Counted from the first letter of the stretch, positions 8,157 through 16,629 are shown. The stretch: DNA of 64,000 bases from Agrobacterium vitis (GCF_013337045.2 NZ_CP118259.1:620001-684000), one strand, 5' to 3'. A program made the numbers and translations. The notes: a model not told the origin generated them from the sequence alone.

Positions 8157-8801
8157 TCAGACGGCTGCGGCCAGCCCCTGCACCGCCAACAACTCGCTGG
8201 CCGCCGCAGAGGTGGAGGCCGGAGACGGTGCAGCGTCCGCGCCTTGATCCGTCGCCGTATCTTCATCCGTCTCGGCCAAATCGTCCTGAATATTTTCACC
8301 GGTATCGGTCAGGAACATCCTGTTGACCATGGCATCGCTGCTGAACATCCTGCTCATCAGCTCTGTCTTAAGGCTCTTGTCGCCGCTCTCGAAATCGTCT
8401 GCGGTGAGCTTGCCGCTATATTCAGCTATGATCGCAGCGGTGCGTTCTTCCGGCGTGTCGAGATTGTCCCAGTCGATACTGTTTCTAAACTGTTCCATGA
8501 CATCGGCACTTCCTTCTCCTTGCTCATAAGGAGTAAACATCCAGGCGCCCTCGTTGTAGATGGTAACCGTTCCGATGCTGATTTCCATCTTTGAATAGAT
8601 TGTTGCCGGCTTGCTCTCGGCTTCAATCTTGGCCTGCTCCGCCGCAGCCTCCGTCCACATCGCTTCCATTTCCACCTGCAAGGCGGTCTTGGGTTGGCTA
8701 TCGTCAGGCAAACTCGCCATAAACTCGGTATCGGCCTCCGCAGCCTTGGTTGAGGAATAGCCATAGGCATACGCTATGCCGGGTGTAACTGTAGTGCTCA
8801 T
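8157..8801 (-). CDS. Acidic protein of unknown family, paralogue of the preceding gene
   Basis: The product is 214 residues, acidic, with Ala/Ser/Thr-rich ends. Its central block WDNLDTPEE..AAIIAEYSGKLTADDFESGDKSLKTELMSRMFSSDAMVNRMF is nearly the same as a block in the neighbouring upstream gene, so the two arose by tandem duplication. I recognise no described domain. The start at 8801 has AGGAGG six bases before it, which rules out a longer frame reaching to 8930. There is no signal peptide or membrane segment. It lies 80 bp upstream of the nuclease-like gene in the same orientation. A secreted substrate, a regulator or a partner of the nuclease are all possible. Confidence 0.75.
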   Translation of the reverse strand: MSTTVTPGIAYAYGYSSTKAAEADTEFMASLPDDSQPKTALQVEMEAMWTEAAAEQAKIEAESKPATIYSKMEISIGTVTIYNEGAWMFTPYEQGEGSADVMEQFRNSIDWDNLDTPEERTAAIIAEYSGKLTADDFESGDKSLKTELMSRMFSSDAMVNRMFLTDTGENIQDDLAETDEDTATDQGADAAPSPASTSAAASELLAVQGLAAAV

Positions 8802-8859
8802 GTGACCCCTCCTATGAGCATGGAAATGAAAAACCCCGGTGCCGCAATGCGGCGCTCGA

Positions 8860-9441
8860 TCAGGCGGCTGTGGATTGCGCTTGCGGTGCGCTGGTGGCTG
8901 AGGTGGCCGAAGCACTCGCTTGCGCCCCATCCGCGTCTTCGTCTGAGGGCAGCAAGCCCTCTTGCAGGCTTTCGCCGGAGCTGGTCATCAACATCCGGTC
9001 CACCAGCGCATCGCTGCTGAACATCTTGCTCATCAGTTCGCTGGTCAGGCTCTTGTCGCCGCTTTCGACAGAGCTTGCTGTGAGTTTGCCGCCGTATTTG
9101 GACATGATGGCGTCGGCGATCTCTTCCGGCGTATCGAGGTTGTCCCAGTCGAGATCGAAGCCTTTGCCTTCTCCGAGAAAGTCTTCGGCTTCCGGATTGA
9201 CCGAGTATGCAACCCCACCGGATGCGCCGATTCTCACCGTTTGGCCGCCAATATGTAATACCCCCCAGAGGTTAGCATCGAAGTCCTCCGATGTTTCAGT
9301 CTCCGTGCTTGCTTCTGCGGGAAGATCTTCCAGCGTTGTGTATTCGGTTTCGTAAAAATCGTCTGGCAGCTTCGGCGTCTGCTTTGTTTGATAAACGCTG
9401 GTGGATGATGTCGTGGTGGTGGATGAAATTGTTGCGCTCAA
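8860..9441 (-). CDS. Acidic Ser/Thr-rich protein of unknown family (first of a tandem pair)
   Basis: The 193-residue product opens with a Ser/Thr run (SATISSTTTTSST), has a middle strand-rich segment GVLHIGGQTVRIGASGGVAYSV and then the block shared with its neighbour: WDNLDTPEEIADAIMSKYGGKLTASSVES, followed by GDKSLTSELMSKMFSSDALVDRM. The ends are low in complexity (Ala, Ser, Thr, Gln). It appears to start at TTG (9439-9441), because GGAGG stands five bases upstream and no ATG fits. It is the first gene of the minus-strand unit that ends with the nuclease-like protein. No function can be assigned from sequence. Confidence 0.72.
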   Translation of the reverse strand: MSATISSTTTTSSTSVYQTKQTPKLPDDFYETEYTTLEDLPAEASTETETSEDFDANLWGVLHIGGQTVRIGASGGVAYSVNPEAEDFLGEGKGFDLDWDNLDTPEEIADAIMSKYGGKLTASSVESGDKSLTSELMSKMFSSDALVDRMLMTSSGESLQEGLLPSDEDADGAQASASATSATSAPQAQSTAA

Positions 9442-9649
9442 CTCGACCTCCGGCTTTAATTTTTAATCGAATTATCAATCAAAACTTGCGTGTAACTTTC
9501 TATCTTTGATTGCATATTGATGTTTCTCCATGGTGATTGAGGCGGCGGCCTCATCGTTTTCGTTTTGCTCAAAGCTCACCCCTTCACCAGCTTCGCGCCA
9601 GCCGCGTCTGTCAGTCTTGTGGCAATCTCGAACCAGGCCAGGTTGCGCA

Positions 9650-10483
9650 ATGTCGTCTACTGTTTTTGTCCGCCCGTTTTCCCGTGTTGCTCGTGCCCTG
9701 TTGGCAGGGCTTGTCTGCCTGTCGCTGTCTGTGCTTGGCGGCTGCTATTTCGTGACGGATACGCAGCGGATGAATACGGAAGTGTTTGCGGCCCAGACCG
9801 CGCCGACCTGGAACCAGCCGATGGCTGCGCCGCCAGCGGAAAAGCCCAATAAATTCCTCGGCCTGTTCAAGACGCCCTTCCACCAGACCTATGGCATGCC
9901 AGCAGCCGAGCCCTATGTTTCGCCATTTGCGACGCCAATGCAGAAGGCGATTTACGGGCAGATGAGCGATGACGGTCACACGCTGACTGCCATTCCGCTC
10001 GACCGGGTGGACAAGCGCTTCCTGCGGCAGGAGGTTGATTATCCGACCACGGAACGGCCCGGCACCATCGTGGTCGATACCAAGGCGCATTATCTCTATC
10101 TGGTTGAGGCCAATGGCCGGGCAATGCGCTATGGCGTTGGCCTCGGCAAGCAGGGCTTTGCCTGGCAGGGTAGGGGCGTTATCCAGTTCAAGAAGACCTG
10201 GCCGCGCTGGACGCCAAGCGACGACATGGTCGAGCGCCAGCCCGACATGCGCCAGTTTGCCGCCGCGCAAGGCGGTCTGGAGCCGGGACTGCGCAATCCG
10301 CTCGGCGCGCGCGCGATGTATATCTTCCAGAATGGCCGCGACACGCTCTACCGCATCCATGGCACGCCCGATTGGCAGTCCGTCGGCAAGGCCGTTTCGT
10401 CAGGTTGCGTGCGGATGTTCAATCAGGACGTGATTGATCTTTATGCCCGTGTGCGGGACAAAGCGGAGATCGTGGTTATGTAA
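9650..10483 (+). CDS. L,D-transpeptidase lipoprotein (YkuD/ErfK type)
   Basis: This 277-residue protein has a lipoprotein signal peptide (hydrophobic stretch ending VLGGC, acylated Cys near residue 31) and a YkuD catalytic domain over about residues 130-277. The active-site motif is intact, with His237 in YRIHGTPDW and the nucleophile Cys253 in SSGCVRM. Such enzymes make 3-3 cross-links in peptidoglycan or attach outer-membrane proteins to it, which is the main growth mode in Rhizobiales. The start at 9650 is set by the signal peptide. A second copy of the same type lies 190 bp downstream, so the pair is probably a duplication with partly divergent roles. Confidence 0.9.
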   Translation: MSSTVFVRPFSRVARALLAGLVCLSLSVLGGCYFVTDTQRMNTEVFAAQTAPTWNQPMAAPPAEKPNKFLGLFKTPFHQTYGMPAAEPYVSPFATPMQKAIYGQMSDDGHTLTAIPLDRVDKRFLRQEVDYPTTERPGTIVVDTKAHYLYLVEANGRAMRYGVGLGKQGFAWQGRGVIQFKKTWPRWTPSDDMVERQPDMRQFAAAQGGLEPGLRNPLGARAMYIFQNGRDTLYRIHGTPDWQSVGKAVSSGCVRMFNQDVIDLYARVRDKAEIVVM

Positions 10484-10675
10484 GGTGTAGGCAGCCACGG
10501 TCGAGGCTCCGCCTACCGGCCTGTTGCCTGAACGACACGCAATGGCGCAAATGTGAACGTGTGTGTGCGCTATTGGCGGTGAAATTCGGGTAAATCGCTG
10601 TAGATAGGATCTTGCGGAACAAAACCGTGCAGCGTGCGTTTGTGCGCTGCTGACCAGCAGGATGTACCACCGTAT

Positions 10676-11389
10676 ATGACAAGCCCCGATTTTTCCCGCC
10701 GTGCCTTTCTCTCTTTTTCCGGCCTTGGAGCGGCAGCGCTTCTGTCCAGTTGCGCCTCGTCCTATCGCCCCCCGGTGTATGAACAGGGGTCGCTGGGCGG
10801 TATGGTGCAGCCCACGGGACCCATGGCGCCATCCACGCCGGAGCTGGACGCCATGTATGGCGAAGTGGTCGATGGCGGCTTCGTCATTCCGGCCATTCCC
10901 TACCAGCAGATTCCGCCGCGCTACTATCGCCAGCGGGTCAGCGATCCCACCGGCTATCCGGCTGGCTCCATCGTGGTCGATACGCCCAACCGCTTCCTCT
11001 ATCTGGTGGAACAGGGCGGCACCGCCATGCGCTACGGCGTCGGCATTGGCCGTGAGGGCTTTGCCTGGCAGGGCGAAGGCGTGATCCAATGGCGTCAGAA
11101 ATGGCCAAAATGGACGCCGCCGGATGAAATGGTTGCCCGCCAGCCGCAGCTGGCCAAATATTCTTCCGCCAATGGTGGCATGGCACCGGGCCTGATGAAC
11201 CCGCTGGGCGCACGCGCTCTCTACATCTTCCAGAACGGTCAGGACACGCTCTACCGTCTGCATGGCTCGCCGGAATGGAACTCCATCGGCAAGGCGATGT
11301 CGTCGGGCTGTGTGCGGTTGATGAACCAGGACATTATCGACCTCTATGACCGCGTGCCGAACAAGGCGCGGATCATCGTCCTGCAATAG
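10676..11389 (+). CDS. L,D-transpeptidase, Tat-type lipoprotein
   Basis: The 237-residue product is a paralogue of the preceding gene. Its N-terminus SPDFSRRAFLSFSGLGAAALLSSC contains a twin-arginine motif (SRRAFL) followed by a lipobox (LLSSC), so it is probably exported folded by the Tat route and then acylated. The YkuD domain covers about residues 85-237, with His196 (HGSPEW) and Cys212 (SSGCVRL) intact. The two neighbours share long identical runs such as GVGLG/GVGIG, AWQG, NPLGARA and YIFQNG, but use different export routes, since the first one has no Arg-Arg pair in a Tat context. The role should be peptidoglycan cross-linking in the periplasm. Confidence 0.9.
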   Translation: MTSPDFSRRAFLSFSGLGAAALLSSCASSYRPPVYEQGSLGGMVQPTGPMAPSTPELDAMYGEVVDGGFVIPAIPYQQIPPRYYRQRVSDPTGYPAGSIVVDTPNRFLYLVEQGGTAMRYGVGIGREGFAWQGEGVIQWRQKWPKWTPPDEMVARQPQLAKYSSANGGMAPGLMNPLGARALYIFQNGQDTLYRLHGSPEWNSIGKAMSSGCVRLMNQDIIDLYDRVPNKARIIVLQ

Positions 11390-11392
11390 GGA

Positions 11393-11839
11393 TCAAGAGT
11401 CCTGCGCGGCGGCATTCAGCTTGCCGCGCAAATCCTGCAATTGATCGCGCAGCGCCGCGATTTCTTCCAGGCTACAGCCGGTGGCCGTACCAATTGCCGC
11501 CATAACGCCGAGAGCCTTGTTCTGCACGGCGGCACCTGTGGGGGTGAGCGAGACAGTCACCTGCCGCTCATCCTGGCTTTGGCGCTGGCGGGTGACGTAG
11601 CCGGTCTGTTCCAACCGTTTCAACAGTGGCGATAGCGTGCCGCTATCCAGCCCCAGCCGCTCCCCCAGCGCCTTGACCGCCAGATGGTCGGTTTCCCACA
11701 GCACCATCATCACAAGATATTGCGGATAGGTCAGGCCCAAAGGCTCCAGCAGCGGCTTGTAAGTGCGCGTCAGCGCCAGCGATGCGCCGTAAAGCGCAAA
11801 GCAAAGCTGCTTGTCCAGCACCAGATCCGTCTTGTCCAT
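11393..11839 (-). CDS. ohrR: OhrR organic-hydroperoxide sensor (MarR family)
   Basis: The 148-residue product is a MarR-family repressor with the OhrR hallmark, a reactive cysteine at position 13 in DKQLCFALYGAS. The winged helix follows (LTYPQYLVMMVLWE, VKALGERLGLDSGTLSPLLKRLEQTGYV, and wing DERQVTVSLTPTG). Oxidation of Cys13 by organic peroxides is known in this family to release DNA. It is divergent from ohr, its standard target, with a matching operator in between. The ATG at 11839 is chosen from AAGGA eight bases upstream; a longer frame would extend across the operator. Extra C-terminal residues include a second Cys (GCSLEE). Confidence 0.93.
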   Translation of the reverse strand: MDKTDLVLDKQLCFALYGASLALTRTYKPLLEPLGLTYPQYLVMMVLWETDHLAVKALGERLGLDSGTLSPLLKRLEQTGYVTRQRQSQDERQVTVSLTPTGAAVQNKALGVMAAIGTATGCSLEEIAALRDQLQDLRGKLNAAAQDS

Positions 11840-11911
11840 GTCGCGTGTCCTTTGGGGCATTTCAGACTGCCATTCTCCCAGCCTTGTCATAAAAATGCAA
11901 TGTGCAAAAAA

Positions 11912-11934
11912 CAATTGCGTACAATTGAATTGCG
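11912..11934. promoter_or_regulatory. OhrR operator
   Basis: The spacer between ohrR and ohr contains TACAATTGAATTGCG (11920-11934), which matches the known OhrR box TACAATT-AATTGTA except at the last two bases. An overlapping inverted repeat CAATTG-CGTA-CAATTG lies at 11912-11927. It is 90-110 bp before ohr and about 75-95 bp before ohrR, so one site could control both directions. Confidence 0.8.
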
Positions 11935-12023
11935 TGATACCAAGAATGCAGACGCAGCGGCTGGCACGATGTTCCGGCCTTCAACCAACCAAGACGACCA
12001 GTTTTCAAAAAGGAGAGACTCTC

Positions 12024-12446
12024 ATGGCTATTCTCTACACAACCAAGGCATCTGCAATCGGTGGTCGCGAAGGCCGCGCGGTCAGCGAAAACGGCGTTCT
12101 GGATGTAACGCTGACGACGCCGAAGGAGTTAGGCGGCAATGGCGCCACCGGTACCAATCCCGAGCAGCTGTTTGCTGCCGGCTATTCCGCTTGCTTCCTC
12201 GGCGCGCTGAAGTTTGCCGCTGGCCAGCAGAAGGTCAAGGTGCCTGAAGACGCCAAGGTCACCGCCACGGTTGGCATCGGCCCCCGCGAAGACGGCACCG
12301 GCTTCGGCATCGAAGTCTCCATCAGCGTTGATCTGCCGGGCATCGACCGCGAAACCGGCGAAAAACTCGTCGCCGCCGCCCACATCGTCTGCCCCTACAG
12401 CCACGCCATGCGCACAGCAACGGAAGTATCCGCTACGCTGGCCTGA
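12024..12446 (+). CDS. ohr: Ohr organic hydroperoxide resistance peroxidase
   Basis: The 140-residue product is a typical Ohr protein of the OsmC superfamily, a cytoplasmic thiol peroxidase that reduces organic and fatty-acid hydroperoxides using lipoyl or dithiol reductants. The two catalytic cysteines are present: Cys57 in AAGYSACFLGAL (peroxidatic) and Cys123 in HIVCPYSHAMR (resolving). The family signature TNPEQLFAAGYSACF is intact. The start at 12024 has AGGAGAG just upstream. It is divergent from ohrR across an OhrR box and is followed by a strong hairpin terminator, so it forms a single-gene unit induced by organic peroxide. Confidence 0.97.
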   Translation: MAILYTTKASAIGGREGRAVSENGVLDVTLTTPKELGGNGATGTNPEQLFAAGYSACFLGALKFAAGQQKVKVPEDAKVTATVGIGPREDGTGFGIEVSISVDLPGIDRETGEKLVAAAHIVCPYSHAMRTATEVSATLA

Positions 12447-12467
12447 GGCTGGGGTTAAGGATAGGCG

Positions 12468-12496
12468 AAAGGCCGGTCTGGCGGGACCGGCCTTTT
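12468..12496 (+). terminator. Rho-independent terminator after ohr
   Basis: Perfect 11-bp arms AAAGGCCGGTC (12468-12478) and GACCGGCCTTT (12485-12495) enclose a six-base loop and end in TTTT. It lies 21 bases past the ohr stop. Confidence 0.9.
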
Positions 12497-12497
12497 G

Positions 12498-12829
12498 TCG
12501 TTTGGGGGAGGGGTAAGCGTGTCACTCTCTTGAGGTCCGTTTTGCGACAAGAGGAGGCATCTAGCGCTTTGAGGTTGGAGGCTGGACCGGGGCTAGATGC
12601 AGTTAAATCCAACTGGTTCTCACTTAAAGGTCGTATTGGAAGCCGAATAGTTCCATATAGCCGTTGCTCTCGGCATAAATCATCCTCCTAGTGGCGAAGA
12701 CACTTACGCAAGCTTGGGTTGTTTGATAAGAGGGTGGGATATGGGGAGCCAATGAGCAAAGTTCCATTTCTCGGAAGTCAAACCCTATTCACTCCGCCTT
12801 TACCAACAGGCACATCGTCAGGAGATCGC
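12498..12829. other. Intergenic stretch without recognised features
   Basis: About 330 bp between the ohr terminator and the NYN gene. I see no convincing gene, repeat or RNA structure. It should contain the promoter of the NYN gene. A TTG-initiated extension of that gene through 12719-12829 is open but lacks a ribosome-binding site. Confidence 0.5.
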
Positions 12830-13369
12830 ATGGCTGACTGGATTTACGTCGACAATTCTAATGTTTTTATTGAGGGCAAGCGCGTCAGCGCGGTAAAGCT
12901 GGGGCTGGCTCTCGATATCTGGGATGCGTTCGACAATCGCATCCTTGACAACAACTATCGGATGAGTTTCGGAAGGCTCTACGAATTTGTTGCTGGCGCT
13001 AACAAGTCCGAGACAGCCCGTGCCATGCTGTTCGGCTCGCGACCGCCTGAAAACGACGCGATCTGGGGGGTTGCCAAGCGTGCTGGATTCGAGGTCATTA
13101 CTCACGACCGCAACATCGCAAACAAGGAGAAAAAGATCGATACTGGCTTGGTCGCGGCGCTCACTCGCGATGCCTATCGGAACGCCAAAACAGGCGATAT
13201 CTTCACAATTGTGTCAGGCGACAACGACTATGTCCCCGCGGTACAGCAGCTCCGCGAGGACGGTTTTCAAGTCGATGTCGTCTTTTGGAGCCACGCCGGT
13301 AAAGAACTGCAGCAGGCTGCGTCGAACTTCATCTCACTTGACGACCATCTCGATAACCTTAGGGCTTAG
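12830..13369 (+). CDS. NYN-domain (PIN-like) ribonuclease family protein
   Basis: The 179-residue product is a single NYN domain, a PIN-like fold expected to cut RNA with metal ions. The three acidic clusters are visible: YVDNSNVF near the N-terminus (Asp8, Asn11), KKIDTGLVAALTRDA in the middle and VSGDNDYVPAVQQL near residue 130, followed by FWSHAGKEL. The ATG at 12830 is preferred because AGGAG lies five bases upstream. The gene stands alone between the ohr terminator and a convergent unknown gene. NYN proteins of this kind are found in RNA turnover, in some toxin systems and in regulators such as LabA; the target here is unknown. Confidence 0.85.
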   Translation: MADWIYVDNSNVFIEGKRVSAVKLGLALDIWDAFDNRILDNNYRMSFGRLYEFVAGANKSETARAMLFGSRPPENDAIWGVAKRAGFEVITHDRNIANKEKKIDTGLVAALTRDAYRNAKTGDIFTIVSGDNDYVPAVQQLREDGFQVDVVFWSHAGKELQQAASNFISLDDHLDNLRA

Positions 13370-13537
13370 CTTCAGCAGTCATGTTGAGTGGCGTTGTCGC
13401 TCAAAAGCTATCTGTTATTGAGATTATCTCAGTGTTGCGAAAACGCCTGAAATGGAGGCGGGCTGTTGGCCGTCGGTTTTCGCCCTCTGATGACCGCTTC
13501 GGGCCGGAAGCGGCTAACTAGGTCAAGTCAAACCAAC

Positions 13538-13954
13538 CTATTCGGTGTTGGAATTGACCAAGCAGAAGCGAGGTTCTTCTCTTGTAATTACGTCGACGCA
13601 GTCGCCTCCCGTGACAAAAAGGTAGTGGGTAGCTTCCGGGAGCAATACTTCGAAGACTTCGCGTTGCGCTGCCCAGAAGGAGCTTCCCTCGACTTTGTAA
13701 GCAAAGTGGTTGGAGAGATGCCCCACTATTTCCATCCCTTGCTCTTCCAGCGGCCGGTGCATCTCATCGATGACCCGGAACATGTCTACGTGCGAAAAGA
13801 ACACTCTCAGATGCTTGTCCTGCCCGCTCACAGAAAAATACGCGCTCAGTTCCTTCGCACCTGAGTCAGGGTGGTAAGTCATCTCAAGACGAGCAAGGTC
13901 CGCCGCCGTCGCTCCCGCCCCGAGATCGAATCCCATGGGTTCGTATCTAATCAT
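13538..13954 (-). CDS. Small protein of unknown function
   Basis: The 138-residue product has no domain I recognise. It reads as a mixed alpha/beta soluble protein (MIRYEPMGFDLGAG, ELSAYFSVSGQDKHLRVFFSHVDMFRVIDE, EVFEVLLPEATHYLFVTGGDCVDVITREEP), with no signal peptide or membrane segment. The ATG at 13954 is preferred over the longer open frame to 14047, whose first 31 residues look random. The size, acidity and isolation resemble immunity-type proteins of contact-dependent toxin systems, but that is only an impression and no toxin gene is adjacent. Confidence 0.6.
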   Translation of the reverse strand: MIRYEPMGFDLGAGATAADLARLEMTYHPDSGAKELSAYFSVSGQDKHLRVFFSHVDMFRVIDEMHRPLEEQGMEIVGHLSNHFAYKVEGSSFWAAQREVFEVLLPEATHYLFVTGGDCVDVITREEPRFCLVNSNTE

Positions 13955-14287
13955 TGATTCGCCGACCTTTCGAAAGCATCTTCGCGTATGGTTCCATGTC
14001 GTTAGCTTCTGTGTACTATGTCCGCAACAGGCCAGTGACTGACACACGACCCCACCACACCGGAGCAGCTAGGCTCCTATCAACGGACCAGCCAATATCG
14101 CATGGCCGAAAAGCGCGCTTATCCCTAACCCTTTGGCAGTGTTGCGCTCACGTTGGGCGATTTGATGCAACAACCACGCGTCTGGCGTGTTACAGTGACA
14201 GCGTTGGACTTGACCTCATCGATTTTCCGACGCTGCCTGCCGAGTCATGGCTTGCTCCGCAAGTCTTCGGCCCTAGAGGGCCTTTTC
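13955..14287. other. Divergent intergenic region, promoters only
   Basis: About 330 bp between the unknown gene and the sensor kinase. It must carry both promoters. I see no repeat, RNA gene or clear operator. The kinase frame is open from 14153, but this part has no family resemblance and a better start lies at 14288. Confidence 0.5.
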
Positions 14288-15340
14288 ATGCCACTGATGC
14301 CGACAGTCCATTTCGAAGCGGCGAGCACGCTTGCCGTGGTGGTGTCTTCCAACGAACCATTGTTGTTTCTGTCTGACGATCTTAGAATCATTGCAGCAAG
14401 CACATCGTTCTGCCGGGCTTTTGAGATCGATCCCACGTCCGTCGCCGGCAAGCGCCTCGGCGAACTTGGCAGCGGGGAATGGGCGATGCCCAGGCTTCAG
14501 TCGCTGCTGATGGCGACTGCCACCGGCAGTGTAAACGTCGATGCCTACGAGCTCGACCTGAAGCGACCAAACCAGAAAACGCGGCGGTTGGTCGTCAATG
14601 CACGAACGCTCGACGATGGCGACCTCGACCATATTCGTCTGCTTCTCGCCATAACCGACGTGACCGACATGCGCGCTGAAGCGCGCTTGAAAGACGATCT
14701 GGTTCGCGACAAGGCCATCCTGTTGCAGGAGGTCCAGCATAGGGTCGCCAACAGTTTGCAGATCATCGCCAGCGTCCTGATGCAGAGCGCACGTCGCGTT
14801 CAGTCGGAGGAGGCACGCGGACATCTCCACGATGCCCGTCAACGCATCATGTCTATCGCAGCGCTGCAACGGCAGCTTTCCGCATCTCCCGGCGGCAGCG
14901 TTGAACTCAGTGCCTACTTCACGCAACTGTGCCAAAGCCTCGGCGCATCGATGATCGCCGACCCCGAGAGGCTATCGATCCAGGTGACGGTTGACGATAG
15001 TACTGTGGATGCGGACGTCTCGATAAGTCTGGGGCTCATCGTAACCGAACTGGTGATCAATGCTCTTAAACATGCCTTTCCAGACGGGCGGGCCGGGACG
15101 ATCGTCATCGACTATCGGTCGGCGGGCAAGGACTGGACGCTTACCATTACCGACAACGGCATAGGAATGCCGGTGGGCAGCGATGCGCCCAAGGCGGGAT
15201 TGGGGACGGGTATTGTGGAGGCGCTCGTGAAGAATATGAACGGTGAGATTACGTTGAGCAGCGCAGAGCCAGGTACGGTGATTACGATCAGTCATCGGGA
15301 CGCATCGGACCTCCAGGCCGACTTTTCTCCAGCGGCATAG
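14288..15340 (+). CDS. PAS-sensor histidine kinase, HisKA_2 type
   Basis: The 350-residue protein is a soluble sensor kinase. An N-terminal PAS-like domain (about residues 20-130; FLSDDLRIIAASTSFCRAFEIDP, ending ITDVTDMRAE) precedes a HisKA_2-type dimerisation domain with the phosphorylated His151 in LLQEVQHRVANSLQIIASVL. An HATPase domain follows, with the N box ELVINALKHAFP and the G box DNGIGMP. No membrane segment is present, so the signal is cytoplasmic. The ATG at 14288 has AGAGGG eight bases upstream. A single-domain response regulator follows 170 bp downstream on the same strand and is the likely partner. Kinases of this group are common in Rhizobiales stress and light responses. Confidence 0.88.
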   Translation: MPLMPTVHFEAASTLAVVVSSNEPLLFLSDDLRIIAASTSFCRAFEIDPTSVAGKRLGELGSGEWAMPRLQSLLMATATGSVNVDAYELDLKRPNQKTRRLVVNARTLDDGDLDHIRLLLAITDVTDMRAEARLKDDLVRDKAILLQEVQHRVANSLQIIASVLMQSARRVQSEEARGHLHDARQRIMSIAALQRQLSASPGGSVELSAYFTQLCQSLGASMIADPERLSIQVTVDDSTVDADVSISLGLIVTELVINALKHAFPDGRAGTIVIDYRSAGKDWTLTITDNGIGMPVGSDAPKAGLGTGIVEALVKNMNGEITLSSAEPGTVITISHRDASDLQADFSPAA

Positions 15341-15359
15341 GAACAAAACGGCTCCCCAA

Positions 15360-15480
15360 AACGCTAACGGTGTTGTGCGGAAAAAACGGCATTGTAGGAC
15401 GCATAAAATTTTGTTTTCGCATCGGTTTTTTCGAAAACTGCTTTCCACTTTTCCGAAAAACTCTAAAGGCCGCGGCATTG
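15360..15480. repeat. Dispersed rhizobial intergenic repeat (RIME-like), copy 2
   Basis: This block between kinase and response regulator contains AAATTTTGTTTTCGCATCGG, a TTTTTTCGAAAA palindrome and CTTTCCACTTTTCCGAAAAA, and resembles the block at 6330-6415 in order and wording. The two share TTTCCACTTTTCC exactly. Confidence 0.5.
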
Positions 15481-15507
15481 TGGCTAGCCTCATAGATCGA
15501 GTGAACA

Positions 15508-15900
15508 ATGAAGAACGGCAGACCGGTTATCCTGGTCGTGGAAGATAGCCCGTTGATCCGAATGGGTGCCATCGATCTTGTCCTATCGGCGGGCTACGAC
15601 GTGCTGGAGGCTGGCGACGCTGACGAGGCAATCCGCATCCTGGAATCGCGAGACGACATTGACCTTGTGTTCACCGATGTTCAGATGCCGGGGGCGATGG
15701 ACGGTATCAAATTGTCCCACTCCATCCGTGATCGGTGGCCGCCGGTGAAGCTGATCGTCACATCCGGTGCTGCCATTATCGAGGAAAGTATGTTGCCTGG
15801 TGGAAGTCGCTTCTTCTCAAAACCCTATGACGAACGCACCATCATCGAGGCAATGGCACGTCTGCTTTCAAGTGAAAACCCGCCCGCCCGTATCACCTGA
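15508..15900 (+). CDS. Single-domain response regulator
   Basis: The 130-residue product is a stand-alone receiver domain. The acidic pocket (Glu12-Asp13 in LVVEDSP), the phosphoacceptor Asp57 in LVFTDVQMPGAMDG and the conserved Lys105 in FFSKPYD are all present. There is no output domain, so it should act by protein contact or phosphate transfer. It follows the HisKA_2 kinase and is the natural partner; a repeat element separates the two. Its last eight bases overlap the tail of the convergent kinase-like gene. Confidence 0.92.
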   Translation: MKNGRPVILVVEDSPLIRMGAIDLVLSAGYDVLEAGDADEAIRILESRDDIDLVFTDVQMPGAMDGIKLSHSIRDRWPPVKLIVTSGAAIIEESMLPGGSRFFSKPYDERTIIEAMARLLSSENPPARIT

Positions 15901-16426
15901 AGCCTTTCTCTAGCCTCACTAAAATGGCCTCGACAACCGCATCAACCGGCATTGTCGCATCAATAACTGTGGCATTTGCGGGAATGTCTTCCTTCGTCGC
16001 ATGCAGTCGCATAATCAGATCCCGCTCGGCTGGCTTTCCGCCGAACTCGTCTTCGGGTCTTCCGGCCAGCCGGTTTTTAAGGGTGTGCTGATCGACGTCG
16101 AGAACGAAGACGTCGTCAAACAGCTCGATAAACCGAGGGAAATTGCGGGAGCCGCCGCAGAAGAAGGAGATCGGGTGGCTGTGGTCAGCGATCAGCGCTT
16201 TGACCCTATCGATATCCCACAGGTGGTGTTTGTGCCCGAAGGCCACATCCAGAAGATCCTGCGTTGGCACAGAGCCATCCAGCGGTTCACCGGTTTCGGG
16301 GTCGCCCTGGTAGGCAAGCTCACGATCACCGTGGATGACGTGGTAGCCGCGCCGTTGCAGTTCGGTGGCGACAGAGGTCTTGCCGGTTCCTGAAACGCCT
16401 TCGATCAGAATATTGCGTAGGCCCAT
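15893..16426 (-). CDS. P-loop nucleotide kinase-like protein
   Basis: The 177-residue product has a Walker A loop GVSGTGKTS at residues 10-18 right after the first strand, followed by a helix TELQRRGYHVIHGDRELAY typical of small P-loop kinases. Further elements are FFCGGSRNFPRFIELFDDVFVLD (strand plus Walker-B-like position) and the lid-like TLKNRLAGRPEDEFG. It probably phosphorylates a small substrate, perhaps a nucleoside or shikimate-like compound, but the substrate cannot be read. The ATG at 16426 is chosen because GAAGGGA lies upstream. The gene is convergent with the response regulator and overlaps it by eight bases. Confidence 0.8.
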   Translation of the reverse strand: MGLRNILIEGVSGTGKTSVATELQRRGYHVIHGDRELAYQGDPETGEPLDGSVPTQDLLDVAFGHKHHLWDIDRVKALIADHSHPISFFCGGSRNFPRFIELFDDVFVLDVDQHTLKNRLAGRPEDEFGGKPAERDLIMRLHATKEDIPANATVIDATMPVDAVVEAILVRLEKGFR

Positions 16427-16629
16427 GCTTGCATCCCTTCGTTCATCAATGTGGCTCGTCCGGCGGTGATTGTTTTGAAACATCGCCCGGCTGCCGCTTC
16501 GGTTCAGTTTCATACAAGCCAAGGCTGGCACATCAGGTTGTGCAATTTATTGGCTCTTCCATGACAGCAAAGCGGAGAGAGTCAGTCTTGGCCTGGATCG
16601 GGCCATCTCCAGGCGAGGAAATTGAAAAC

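Noticed and set aside
10400..11386. A 328-codon open frame on the minus strand across the second L,D-transpeptidase
   Set aside because: It lies antisense to a gene with full catalytic motifs, has the composition of a shadow frame (His/Arg/Gly-rich) and no family resemblance.
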